DNA from: Sipunculus nudus
Lineage: Eukaryota; Annelida; Sipuncula; Golfingiida; Sipunculidae
Assembly: GCA_026874595.1 (NCBI GenBank)
Contig: CM049319.1
Span: forward strand, 14,847,601-14,911,600
DNA length: 64,000 nucleotides
Direction: 5' to 3'
Position 1 is the first letter of the stretch; each line of letters begins with the position of its first letter. Of this stretch, positions 15,301 through 25,045 are shown one piece after another. Below the pieces are notes generated by a model, which did not search any database, was not told where the DNA came from, and worked only from the letters and a program-made list of their open reading frames with translations. A program made the translations under genes and the position numbers.

Positions 15301-18300
15301 GTCTGCAGCGTAAATGTGAATGTAGGTGGTGCCATCTGTCATAAAATCAAGAAAGCTATCCAAGTTGTGTAAACATGCAAAGTTTTAGGCAGATAAGTCA
15401 AACCACTGTCGAGATATGAGTGATTTTATCCCACAGCAGACACACAGATGGATGCACTGGAGAGAGGAAAGGTCAGAGGTAAACGCAAAATATTTCGGCA
15501 CCAGTTCATATGTGACCCGATAATCGTGTTAAGTTTTGGAAAAACCTGTCCAATTGTCTCAGAGTTCTATTCCGAAAATGAACGCCGAGGCGGAACATGG
15601 CCAAAAACATAGTATCCGCAAAACCAGTCCTGAGATATTAGCATGGATGTCTGCATCGTAAACCTGAATGAAGGTGGCGCCACATGCCACAAAATTAAGA
15701 AAGCTATCCAAGATGTATATTTTAAGGCCCAGATTGCAATCTGGACGGATCTTAGACCTATCCAGCCCAAATTGCGATTGCAGTTCAGGCCAGCCCAAAT
15801 TGGGATCGCTATTCAGGCTGGCCAGATCTAAGATATGTCTAGCCAAGATTGCGATCGCAGTTTAGTCCAGCTAGATTGCGATCCTGTCTTTCTTGCTTCA
15901 GGATCGCAATCTGGGCTGGACAGATCTTAGATCTGTCCAGCCGAGATTGCAATCCTAAACTTGACCAGCCCATATTGCAATCTATGCTTTTACTATCACA
16001 GGAGTGAAACATTGAATGTTTTACCAACTCATTTAGTATTGCATGGTTCCATTTATCCATAATAAATACAATTATACTACACATAGGCAGTTAATAGTAG
16101 TTGGTTGGCACCAATCTGTTCAGCCTTGAAAATGGCTGTTGCACCAGTGCTTGAAGTGTGCTCCATTAATACACTTTTCCCCTTTGGAAGTCTACAATGG
16201 CAGCAATAAACAATATGAATCTCTGTACATGTTTCTCTGCTTAAATTTTATGTTTTAAAAATTATCACTGTGAGCCTACTTCTTACAAGGTGGATGATAA
16301 CAAACATCTCAAGAAAAAGAACTTATTTTTGAAGCATTTTCAATAAGGGCATAATAAAAGTAGCATAAAAATGCTGTGCAATTGCCAGACCAATAGAAAT
16401 AAGAGTGGATCTGAAATACTGTTTATTCATGTTACAAAGGGGGTTGCACTAAACAAAGTGGTATACAAGGTATCAAACAGTGTCTCAATGATTTGAGATT
16501 GAAATATGACTTCTGTCATTAAAGATCATGAAATGGTCTATAACCCTTCAAGAGTACATTACAAAATTGGGCCACTTTGTTGCATGTAACCCAGTGATTG
16601 TATATTATCCAATGCACTCATTAAATTACATGGTTATGCACTTGTTATGTTTTTCATGTTTATAGTAGACAAATTTTGTGAACGGTATTATAAAAACATG
16701 AAACAAAGAACACAACAATTTATATTTTAATATAGCTTGCTATAGTTATAAATCATATCAGTCAGTTTATTTCAGCACATGGAAAGATCACAGGATTCCA
16801 AGCACCATGAAGAGGTAACAAATTAATCAGACCAAATCCAATGAGTCAAGCAGAACAACTACTGGTAACAAATGAATATAATACATACTATTAAAGTTTA
16901 TAAAAAATATAGAATTTTTAAAAGATATATGATGGATGAAAGTATAATATTTAGATGATAGCCTCAAAGTTAATTTCAAAATAATTACTCGGGATTGCAT
17001 GATGACTTACATGAGCTTTGCATTTTAGCAACTGCCTAAAATTGTTCCTTTTTTTTTTTTTACCTTTTTCAACAAGCAGCATTTTTTGCATGAACCTATA
17101 TATATTTGGCCTATAATTGTATTTAATATGGAGAAATGGTACCATGCAAAACTAAATAAGTTGGTGAAACATCCTATGTTTCACTCCTGTGATAGGAAGG
17201 AGTGAAAAGTGCCTTTTTGTATTATAAATGTATTTATTATGGGGCAATGGTACCATGCAATACCAAATAAGTTGGTAAAACATCAAATGTTTCACTCCTG
17301 TGATAGTAAAAGCATGGTCAAGTTTAGGATCGAAATCTGGCTGGACTAAACTGTGATTGCAATCTGGGCTGGACAGATCTAAGATCTGGCCAGCCTGAAT
17401 TGCTATCGCAGTTTGGGCAGGCCTGAACTGCGATCGCAATTTGGGCTGGACAGATCTAAGATCCATCCAGATCGCGATCTGGGCCTTGACATATACATAT
17501 ACAAAATTTTAAGAAGATAATTCAAGCCCTGCCATGATATGAGAGATTTCTTCCCATGGCAGTCAAACAGAAAGACACTGTGCAAAAATGGTTGCAGGTG
17601 GCACCACCAGTTTTGTGTATGATAAAGAGCTATGTGAGATCTATACACATGCAAAATTTCAGGAAGATACGACACCAGTCCTGAGATATTAGCATGGATG
17701 TCTGCAACATGAACATGAATGTAGGTTGTGCTACCTGTCATAAAATCACGAAAGCTATTCAGGATGTATACGCATGTAAAATATCAGATGGATAAGTTCC
17801 AAGCACTGCAGAGCCATGATTGATTTTAACCCAAGGCTGACGAACAGATGGACGCTGTGCAAATATGGTTGCAGGTGGCAGCATGTGTGAAACAGACACA
17901 CACAGATGGACGCACTGCAGAGAGGAAAGGTCAGAGGTCAACGCAAAATGGTTAGGCACCGGTTCACATGTGACCCGATAATGGGGTCAAGTTTCAGAAG
18001 AATTGGTTAAGTGGTCTCAGAGGAGTTCTATGGAAGGGAACAGGGTGGCCACGGTGGAACCCGATCAAAAACATAGTATCAACAAAACTTTGTTTTTGGA
18101 GATACAATTATTACTCTCTAAAATACTTTGAAACACTGTCATTATAATCTGTAATATAAAATATAACTAATAATTTAGTTAACAAAACATAAGAAATGAT
18201 TTATTTATCATTAGCTAATTTAAATCAATTAAAATTGATTCAAATAAAAAGTCAGAAAGGATGATTTTTTAAGTAAATTTTTTACCAGCCTTGCTAAAGG

Positions 18301-21300
18301 TAATGATGTGTATCTCATTAACAGATAGATGGCCAGACACTGGAAGGCAAGACAGACAGTTTACGTACTTTCAGTCAGCTGAGTTAAACAGAAATGTGAG
18401 GTGGCCACATGGCCCAGAATAAACATGAAGTTTATAAATTTATAAGCCAGTTTATATCATTTAGTTTTCCATCTCATATTAGACTTTAAGTCCCTCATTT
18501 AATTTAGTCTTATAACATAGAAGAGAACCATTACCAAATTTCAATGGGCACCACCTTAATGGTTAACTGCTTGCCAAGGGCAAGTAAAGTTCAAGAAAAT
18601 GGTGGTGGGGCAACCAAAAGTGGCCTCCTACTTGGAATTATACAAAGAATAAATCTGAACTGATCTCAAGTTAACCATTTTCTTTCTTGGAAAAATGCAA
18701 TCATATTTTATGAAGAGAAATACTGTAAACCAACAAAAAATTTATTTGAACATGTTTATTGAGCAAAACAAAATAATCATCGGGAACACAATTCTTTGTG
18801 TTTGTGGCTGCAATCACTAATTTTTTAAGGACAAGTGAAAATTCATGTTGGTCAAGTAAAAGCTAGATGTAGGGCATGTAACTTCAAAAGTTAATGTTGA
18901 GCCCTGAGAAAACACTATAATTTTGCTTTGTATAGGTTTCATATTCATAAGATTTTAAGGTACCTCAGTACCCTGTCCGTGTTATATATACCTGCAGTGT
19001 ATGTATATTTGGCTACAGATTATCAGTTAAAACCTGTGCTCTTTACTGCGAATTAACTGTTCAGCTCTGACTAAAAAGTCTAACATGAGCTGTACATCTA
19101 AACATGCCATCCTTAACCAGCAAGAACCCTGTAATATTTCAGAAGCACAGATTACACATACTTTCTGTATCTCAATGTTTCACTCCACTCCAAGCTGGTC
19201 TTAAAACAAGAAAAGCCGTAGTTTGTCTCTTTTTTTGGCCTGTAGGGGGAGCTGATGGAATGATGCTACTAATAAGCCTTTGGAGTTTAAAAGTAGAGCT
19301 GAAAAAAAATGGACTTGTAAAGCTAAAAATAAATATTTCTAAATTATCAATTTTTGGTTAATACCATGCATCAAAAGCTTTGATAGTGCACATTTTTTAT
19401 AATAATTTGTTAGACTATTTTAAAAAAGATTACAATTTTAGAAACTATTATCATAGTTCGCACATGTATTGGTATAACACTCAAGAGCTACTTGGACTAG
19501 GACTCCAGTTCTGATCATGTATATCAAAATGGCCACCCTACAAGTACAGCTGTAAAAAGTGTCCCCAAATCACTGCATTTTATATTTTGTAATTTTGTGA
19601 AAGCCAAAATTTGATTCTTCCATAACATGTTCCGCCATCATGCAATATATTAAGTTTCAATATTATTTCATGACAAACATGATATCTGGAAAATTCTTCT
19701 GGTAGGAACTATTCTTCCAAGTCAAGTCTCTGGAAGTTTCCAAGATAGAAACCACCTCTTGAATAAACATGCATCCTTGGTTTATGGATACCGGTAAATA
19801 TTCAAAAAGAATATTTATATTATCCTTAACAAGTTAAATCAATCTTTAACAATTTTCAGTTTGCAATATACATGATTATTCACAAGTTGTATTCTGCTGT
19901 TAAGAAATGACGGGCAGATGTATGAGGTTTTGCTGATATTGTGATTTAAAAAACAATCTCAGTAATTATTTAATTTTAGATGGAGATTGTTACATTATTC
20001 CCAGAATCATAATCATGTGTTGAGCAAATAAAATGACAAAATTTAACACTGAATTCACAAGGTACTATACATATGGGACTTGCGATGCATGTTGTCAAAG
20101 GTATAGTATAACCAAACAGTATTTCATGGGTTTAGATGGATAATCTGTATCTATTGGGGAACCTTGACTACCAGGCCACTGAACAGCTGTACAGGTCGGT
20201 ATCTATAGGGGTACCCTGACTACCAGGCCACTGGACAGCTTTACAGCTCTGTATCTATGGGGGTACCATGACTACCAGGCCACTGGACAGCTACACAGCT
20301 CTGTATCTATGGGGGTACCCTGACTACCAGGCAACTGGACAGCGATTCAGCTCTGTATCTATAGGGGTACCCTGACTGCCAGGCCACTGGACAGCGATTC
20401 AGCTCTGTATCTATAGGGGTACCCTGACTACCAGGCCACTGGACAGCTATACAGATCTGTATCTATGGGGCTACCTTGACTACCAGACCAATGGACAGCT
20501 GTACAGGTCTGAATCTATGGGGTTACCCTGACTACCAGGCCACTGGACAGCTATACAGCTCTGTATCTATGGGGCTACCCTGACTACCAGACCACTGGAC
20601 AGCTGTACAGGTCTGTATCTATAGGGGTACCCTAACTACCAGACCACTGAACAGCTGTACAGGTCTGTATCTATAGGGGTACCCTGACTACCAGACCACT
20701 GGACAGCTGTACAGGTCTGAATCTATGGGGGTACACTGACCACCAGGCCATTGAACAGCTAAACAGGTCCGTATCTATGGGGCTACCCTGACAACCAGAC
20801 CACTGGAAAGCTGTACAGATCTGAATCCATGGGGGTACCCGGACTACCAGGCTACTGGACAGCTGTACAGGTCTGTATCTATGGGGCTACCCTGACTACC
20901 AGGCCACTGGACAGCTGTACAGGCTTGTATACATCTATTAGGGTATCCTGACTACCAGACCACTATACAGCTGTACAGGCCTGAATCTATGGGGGTACCC
21001 TGACTACTAGGCCACTGGACAGCTGTACAGGTCTGAATCTTTGGGGGCACCTTGACTACCAGGCCACTGCACAGCAATACAGGTCTGTATCTATGGGGCT
21101 ACCCTGACTACCAGGCCACTGGACAGCTGTACAGGTCTGAATCTATGGGGGCATCCTGACTACCAGGCCACTAGACAGCTGTACAGATCTGAATCTATGG
21201 GGGCATCCTGACTACCAGGCAACTAGACAGCTGTACAGATCTGAATCTATGGGGGTATCCTGACTACCAGGCCACTGGACAGCTGTACAGGTCTTAATGT

Positions 21301-22204
21301 ATGGGGGTATCCTGACTACCAGGCCACGGAACAGCTACACAGGTCGGTATCTATGGGGTTACCCTGACTACCAGACCACTGGACTTAATTGCTAAATATG
21401 CCAAAAAATGCTAAGTAATATCTGCATGCTGCATGGTCATTTAACACAACATTAGGAGATAAAAATAGCACATTATGACAAATCATTCTGAGTGACAGTG
21501 CATATAATAAAAATCTGTAAACGTAAGGCAACAAAAAAACATGCCATTATATGAAACTACTAATTTAAGTTATAAATATGACAAACGTAGCAGGGAAAAT
21601 ACTTTTAACCAAGCAAGCATTAAACAGCTGTAAAAATAAATATTGTGAAGTATAACAATATCATTTCGAGACACTGCAAAAAGGCTCAGTATACTGGGAA
21701 GCCATTCCAGTGCAACTTCACTCAAAACTTGCAACATTTCTGGAATTTTCTTTATACTCGAAGTAATGAGGTGGTGCACAGAGTATTGGTGTAAAATTGA
21801 CACTTTATTCCTTTAAAACCATCCGTGCAATGAAACACGTTCCACTGTTGACGTGCGGGGATGCACAAACTTATCTGCTTATTGTCAGTATAAAACTTTG
21901 CAAGACCACTCCATTTTAAACGCAGCATTATCTTTTGACAGTAGTTCAATCATCCCTTGAAAATATTTTTATTAACTGGTGGTTGATAAAAAAAGGGGGG
22001 CCGGGGCACTCTCATTGGATGTCAAAAATGTGGTAAAAAAACCGGCCCCTCGACACCAGAGCGGAGCTTTCTAAATTATAAATGAATAAAAATGGATAAA
22101 TATAACTGACCTGGAATTTGGATGTATAGCGAACTGAAGGCAAACAGATATATCGCTGACATACACCAAAGGAAAAGATCTCGAGTCGCCCACATGGAGC
22201 CCAT
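163..22204 (-). CDS. LMF2: Lipase maturation factor 2-like gene, first three coding exons (partial)
   Basis: Coding join on the minus strand is 22204-22111, 8053-8003 and 365-163, then off the left edge. LMF proteins are multi-pass ER membrane proteins that help fold homodimeric lipases; this is family knowledge. The sequence shows an N-terminus with DLFLWCMSAIYLFAFSSLY (signal-anchor/first membrane helix), then IQIPG, then GLYGDNGILPAR on the ER-lumen side, then SPTLLRFMPRLGLSIQRGMD and a second hydrophobic stretch ending GLYLSLFQ. These blocks occur in LMF2 in the same order. Phases agree across both junctions (phase 1, phase 1) and the last exon ends in phase 0. About 116 codons are visible; the family is roughly 600-700 residues, so most of the gene is outside the window. 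LMF1 is the alternative, but the motif spelling is nearer LMF2. Confidence 0.9.
366..3956. other. LMF2 intron 2, proximal part; no gene seen
   Basis: AT-rich intron sequence. Open frames here, including a 126-codon one at 520-900 on the minus strand, show no recognised motif and no splice-site support. I see no RNA gene and no clear transposon ends in this stretch. Confidence 0.5.
3957..4345 (-). repeat. Family B element, 3' end fragment, inverted
   Basis: Starts with CTCAGCTGACTATAAATCAT, the reverse complement of the 3' terminus seen at 11.3, 42.2, 51.7 and 63.2 kb. It continues through the GTCCGTCC-type tetranucleotide stretch and the conserved body to 4345. It abuts a plus-strand family B 5' end at 4347, so two copies meet head to head here. 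Confidence 0.75.
4347..5995 (+). mobile_element. Family B element, 5' part (copy 1)
   Basis: Begins ACAAGGGACCCAAGGGTCAC and is very similar base for base to 60131-61680. Repeat C interrupts it near 6003. It contains a 67-codon minus-strand frame at 4758-4555 with a hydrophobic IILLLLITAVIAFIFA segment that is also open in the copy at 60548-60339. No transposase is visible, so it is non-autonomous or of an unrecognised class. Confidence 0.7.
5333..5478 (+). repeat. Tandem duplication, about 72-bp unit
   Basis: Two copies of a unit containing AAGTTAAAATATTAGA and TTGCAAAAGTTGCAATCAT lie side by side inside the family B body. Confidence 0.75.
6003..7192 (+). repeat. Family C repeat, copy 1, with GGTGGCGCCACC sub-repeats
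   Basis: Starts ACTAGAATACGGGTAGTCGA and ends near a CATAGTATCCGTAAAACT motif. Inside are several degenerate units of about 190 bp, each with the 12-bp perfect palindrome GGTGGCGCCACC or a close variant, then ATGCAAAATTTT and a GACAGAC-type tract. It matches the copy at 15.1-18.1 kb. No coding capacity is seen. Confidence 0.75.
7193..7405 (+). repeat. Tandem duplication, about 127-bp unit
   Basis: GGATAAATAAAGGTGCAATT followed by a GAATTCTGG motif and TATTGCTTTGCAAATTTAAA occurs twice in direct orientation. Confidence 0.75.
7831..7848 (+). repeat. C18 homopolymer
   Basis: Eighteen consecutive C inside a duplicated GGTGxTGTAACTCCC context (first copy near 7750). Confidence 0.9.
7932..7971 (-). 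repeat. Family B 5' terminus, inverted solo end
   Basis: The reverse complement reads ACAAGGGACCCATGGGTCAT followed by GGCGCTCAGCTGATTGTG. It forms an inverted pair with 4347-4385, so 4347-7971 could be read as one 3.6-kb unit with inverted ends; a fragmentary end is equally possible. Confidence 0.7.
8003..8053 (-). CDS. LMF2: LMF2 coding exon 2 (51 nt)
   Basis: Reverse-strand acceptor ttgttacag precedes GGCTATATGG, and the donor is GTAAGATG. Read in phase 1 it gives GLYGDNGILPARLVAPK plus one base. GLYGxxGILPAR is a hallmark near the N-terminus of lipase maturation factors. The exon is only 51 nt and lies about 14 kb from exon 1 and 7.6 kb from exon 3, so automated gene finders could easily miss it. 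Confidence 0.9.
8810..8877. repeat. Interrupted inverted repeat (cruciform-capable)
   Basis: CTTGTTATGGTAAACA on the left pairs with TGTTTACC and then, after a short bulge, CCATAACAAG on the right. This gives two stacked stems around a short loop. Neighbouring sequence is somewhat GC-richer than the intron average; it may be part of an old short interspersed element. Confidence 0.6.
9029..11319 (+). mobile_element. Family B element (copy 2)
   Basis: Starts ACAAGGGACCCATGGGTCAC and ends TATAGTCAGCTGAGCTAA. A block of about 0.68 kb beginning near GACCTACAGTNACCAAAGTGG is tandemly duplicated inside it (starts near 9840 and 10520). A GGACGGAC/CAGACAGA tract precedes the 3' end. No transposase frame is visible. 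Confidence 0.75.
9737..9751 (+). repeat. G15 homopolymer
   Basis: Fifteen consecutive G inside family B copy 2. Confidence 0.9.
11320..15139. other. Intron sequence, no gene seen
   Basis: AT-rich, with no recognised protein motif on either strand. A stretch at 13.85-14.22 kb is more balanced in composition and has an inverted GTATCTGA/TCAGATAC pair about 290 bp apart; this may be a decayed foldback element. Confidence 0.4.
15140..15720 (+). repeat. Family C repeat, copy 2, left part
   Basis: Starts ACTAGAATACGGATAGTCGA, as in copy 1, and has the GGTGGCGCCACC palindrome. It is cut at about 15720 by the foldback element; the right part resumes at 17491 with the next expected family C sequence. 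Confidence 0.75.
15721..17490. mobile_element. Foldback element with long, internally palindromic inverted arms
   Basis: Left arm 15721-16083 and right arm 17212-17490 are reverse complements over nearly 300 bp with indels. Both outer ends read AAGGCCCAGAT(T/C)GC. Each arm is built from small quasi-palindromes around GATCGCAATCTGGGCTGG and AGATCTTAGATCT. One of them, 15899-15952, can fold almost perfectly on itself. The inner edge of each arm shares ACTATCACAGGAGTGAAACA. The middle, 16084-17211, has no recognisable coding sequence. A short ATAT at both flanks may be the target duplication. Confidence 0.8.
17491..18110 (+). repeat. Family C repeat, copy 2, right part
   Basis: Resumes with ATATACAAAATTTTAAG, the expected continuation of family C, and runs to a CATAGTATCAACAAAACTTT terminus like that of copy 1. 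Confidence 0.7.
20144..21384 (+). repeat. Minisatellite, 52-bp unit, about 24 copies
   Basis: The unit contains CTGTATCTATGGGGGTACCC, then TGACTACCAGGCCACTGGAC, then AGCTGTACAGGT. Successive copies begin 52 bp apart (for example 20145, 20197, 20249) and differ at a few positions. The unit length is not a multiple of three and no long open frame runs through it, so it is not a coding repeat. It lies in LMF2 intron 1. Confidence 0.95.
22111..22204 (-). CDS. LMF2: LMF2 coding exon 1 (start codon)
   Basis: ATG at 22204-22202 in a good context (GGCAACATGG). It encodes MGSMWATRDLFLWCMSAIYL followed by FAFSSLYIQIP, plus one base of a Gly codon, then the donor GTCAGT. The start is favoured because an in-frame TGA lies 27 codons upstream (22285-22283) with no other in-frame ATG between. 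The hydrophobic run is the expected N-terminal membrane helix. The split Gly codon is completed by GG at the start of the exon at 8053. Confidence 0.9.
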
Positions 22205-22345
22205 GTTGCCCGGAATTTCTGGGATGGGGAAGCCCCGTCTGTCTGCCTGAGGGATTCTGACGTGGCCCTTGCACCGCAGAACTCATCATATATTCATCCG
22301 CGTTAATAATAAGTGCATCTTGGTTATTCATATTCAACGCGCAAT
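22205..22345 (-). promoter_or_regulatory. Probable 5' UTR / promoter-proximal region of LMF2
   Basis: This sequence lies directly upstream of the LMF2 start and is more GC-rich than its surroundings. No TATA box is obvious at a sensible distance. Other-frame ATGs lie here; the frame opened by the one at 22337-22335 runs through the LMF2 start to 22071, so it would act as an overlapping upstream ORF if the transcript started that far out. The transcription start cannot be placed from sequence alone. Confidence 0.3.
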
Positions 22346-22577
22346 CGTGTTTATTTTGTCATTTATTTATTAATACAATTGTTGTACCGGTTAGTGTTCA
22401 GCTACAGTAATATATCATTCGACTGCTGTTGTGGTAAGAACTACTTTTCAAACAGGAATCCCTTGGCGTATGAATTTCACGCACAGAAGGGATCCCCCGT
22501 GGACTGGTGTCTTTACTTTCGATTACTGGGCTAGGTACCAATCTAATGTGATATCCTGACCAGCACCCTCTCACAAA

Positions 22578-22616
22578 GGGGGAAGGGGGGGGGGGGGGGG
22601 AAGGGGGGGGGGGGGG
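22578..22616 (+). repeat. G-rich tract (runs of G broken by AA)
   Basis: Thirty-nine bases of G with two AA interruptions, about 370 bp upstream of the LMF2 start. It could form G-quadruplex structures. Confidence 0.9.
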
Positions 22617-24950
22617 TTGATAATATACACTCGAGTTGGTTATATCCCAGCGTATGCAGCTTTATAATATTCAAATCAAAAAGTTTAATTTTTCACCTAC
22701 TTTTAGCCAAACAGATATAATATCAATATATAAGTTAAAAATCGACAGAAAACAATGAGGAAATATTGTCTATAGTGTAAAAAACTCACCATTTGTTATT
22801 ATTTAAGAAAATGTGCTTGATATAAGAAACATTGGCACAATCGACCCTAACCTCGTGTGGATTATAAAGAAATTTTTTGGGACAATTAGCTCAACGGGAG
22901 TACCGATAAAAATAGGGCCTACCCATATATATATATATATATTCTTGCTTCGGTGATATGTCTTTTTTTATATATTCCTTGATAAGGAAAATAACTCCGG
23001 CAGATGATCTTGAGAGTTGGCGCCATCAATTGGCCTTTATTGGAACTATCTTTGAAGATATTAAGATAGGAACGTTGCTTACCGTACTTTGTGAAAAAGG
23101 CTTAATTAATCAAGTAGGCCTATATGACAATAAATGTTATATTGTTAAGAAGGCTAAATTAATCAAGTATTTGACAATAAGTGTTATATCAGAAGGCACG
23201 ATATCTATCTGCATATTTATTAAACACTTTCATTAGGATTTAAGAATGATTAAGTATGCCATTTCTGTTGATGAAAGGACCTTTTACAATTTGAATTACA
23301 AAATGTATTTAAATTAGTGCTATTAATTTTTTTTTCGCAAATTTGAAAGTTTCACAAGCAGTTTTATATATGTCAAGTTAGAGCTAAAAATATTGGCATT
23401 CTCACAGATGGACGTATGTGCTTTTGATAATCCGTTCAACCGCTGTCCATTTCTTTTTCAAAAGTTTGTAATTTAGTATTATTTAAAAGAAAACTACACG
23501 TAAGAGTGACTACTTGACTAATTGATATATATTTAAATAATTATTGATAAAATTTAGATTAAATCAATTAAATCAAACTATATATCAGTAATGTAACAGA
23601 CAGATCGACAGTCATATTTTGCAAGGGCGAACAAAAATGAAATGAATTATTACAGTCATTCGTATATGCTTGTCACCACGCAGGGTTTGAATCGATTCTG
23701 GAAAAATCTTTATTTTAAAGCTAACTATTCGCCTACCTTTTCTGCTAAATTTATTTGGTTTTTTTTCACTTACTCTGCGTACAAGTTAATGAATTCTAGG
23801 TAATTCCTTCAAGGAAAAGATCTTATAACGCCTTTGTGGTGGCTGTATGGGTTCGATATCAACAAGCTGTTCCAGCAGTGTTGACAAACATATATAGGAG
23901 GAAGTCGCGCGTCACTAAATTTGCAAAACGCATTTTTTTAACTTGCCGACAGATGTATGACCTTATTGAAAGTATTTGGATTATTTTGTCACCCCCCCCC
24001 CTCCCCGTTTAAAGCACGTGAATATGTAACAAGACGAGCAGCCTGCACGTGTACAGATAAGGTGTTTTATGGCCTATTTTAAAGAATGGTTTGAGGGATT
24101 ATCTTAAGTTAATGGACGTCAGATATCTCAATGTGTGTTATAACCGTGTTATAACTGCAGAGTGTGATAGAAATAACACAAAAAAGGAGGGAAATGTGCT
24201 GCAGTATTCCTCCGTATATATGACAGAGGAATATAAAATGGCTGTAACAAATAGAAGTTTTAGGGGGATCAATTAAAAAAAAGATGTCCTATGTCGCCTG
24301 TTTTATCTTCTCTTTTTATGATTGTGCAATATTCTGAAAGGTTGGATCAATTACAAACAGTAGCTTCCGAGATGATAATCATCTCTAACACAAATGGGAA
24401 ACGGACACGTCTAATATTCAAAATATAAAGAGAGATCAAACTAAGTACCACACTATATGGAAAATGAATATAACATAATAAACGTTTTATTCATTAAAAG
24501 AGTAAGCGTCACACAAGGACGGTTTGTGCGATTCCATCTGCTTGTAACACACACACACCCACACAAAATACCTAAATAGGAAAAGAAAAACAATAACAAT
24601 TACAGATATAATAATATAAACAAAATAATTAATTCAGAAATTGAAAATTTAATCTTTTGCCAAATACGACAACTTGAATTATTCAGGATACAAAGACTTA
24701 TTGGACAAGAATATACCCGATCCAGATTTGTGCCTCATTTACATGAAAGGTGTGTCACGTCCGGGGACTAAATTAACTGGTCAATGTCTTTCGAGGACTC
24801 ACCGCTGACCCTTATGAACGCCTGGGTTTGAATAAATGAAGTTCAGCGTCATTGTAGTACTGGAGACGTACTGGAGTGTACCAGTGATGGTCTGAGAACA
24901 AAGTGGGCAGTGACCTGACACTGATGTGTGGGTTCAGTGCCGGTTAAGTT
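22617..24950. other. No gene recognised
   Basis: AT-rich. A 92-codon plus-strand frame at 22958-23236 has an amphipathic look (LESWRHQLAFIGTIFEDIKI) but matches nothing I can name, and part of it is a short internal duplication. Smaller frames look random. Confidence 0.35.
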
Positions 24951-24954
24951 ATAA

Positions 24955-25045
24955 TAAGATCAATGTCAGATGTTTGTTCTGCACCCACTGGACCGCTTCA
25001 ATGGTCAGTTTGCTTGGTGGGCAGCTTGTGACCTCTGGTGGGCAA
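24955..25045 (+). repeat. Interspersed repeat, copy inverted relative to 27.96-28.06 kb
   Basis: Shares TCAGATGTTTGTTCTG, GGTCAGTTTGCTTGG and TGACCTCTGGTGG with the reverse complement of 27963-28060. A weaker direct relative occurs near 29415-29470. Probably an old short interspersed element. Confidence 0.55.

Larger units (their letters stand above)
8054..22110. other. LMF2 intron 1 (14 kb), repeat-rich
   Basis: This interval is the intron between the first two LMF2 coding exons. It holds the second family B copy, the second family C copy with a nested foldback element, and the minisatellite, all listed separately. The rest (about 11.3-15.1 and 18.1-20.1 kb) is AT-rich sequence in which I see no gene. 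Confidence 0.7.

Noticed and set aside
20144-21384. CRISPR-like repeat-spacer array
   Set aside because: The 52-bp units are contiguous variants of one sequence with no unique spacers; this is a eukaryotic minisatellite.
22958-23236. Death-effector-like domain in a 92-codon plus-strand frame
   Set aside because: Only vague helical similarity; part of the frame is a short internal nucleotide duplication and no splice context was found.
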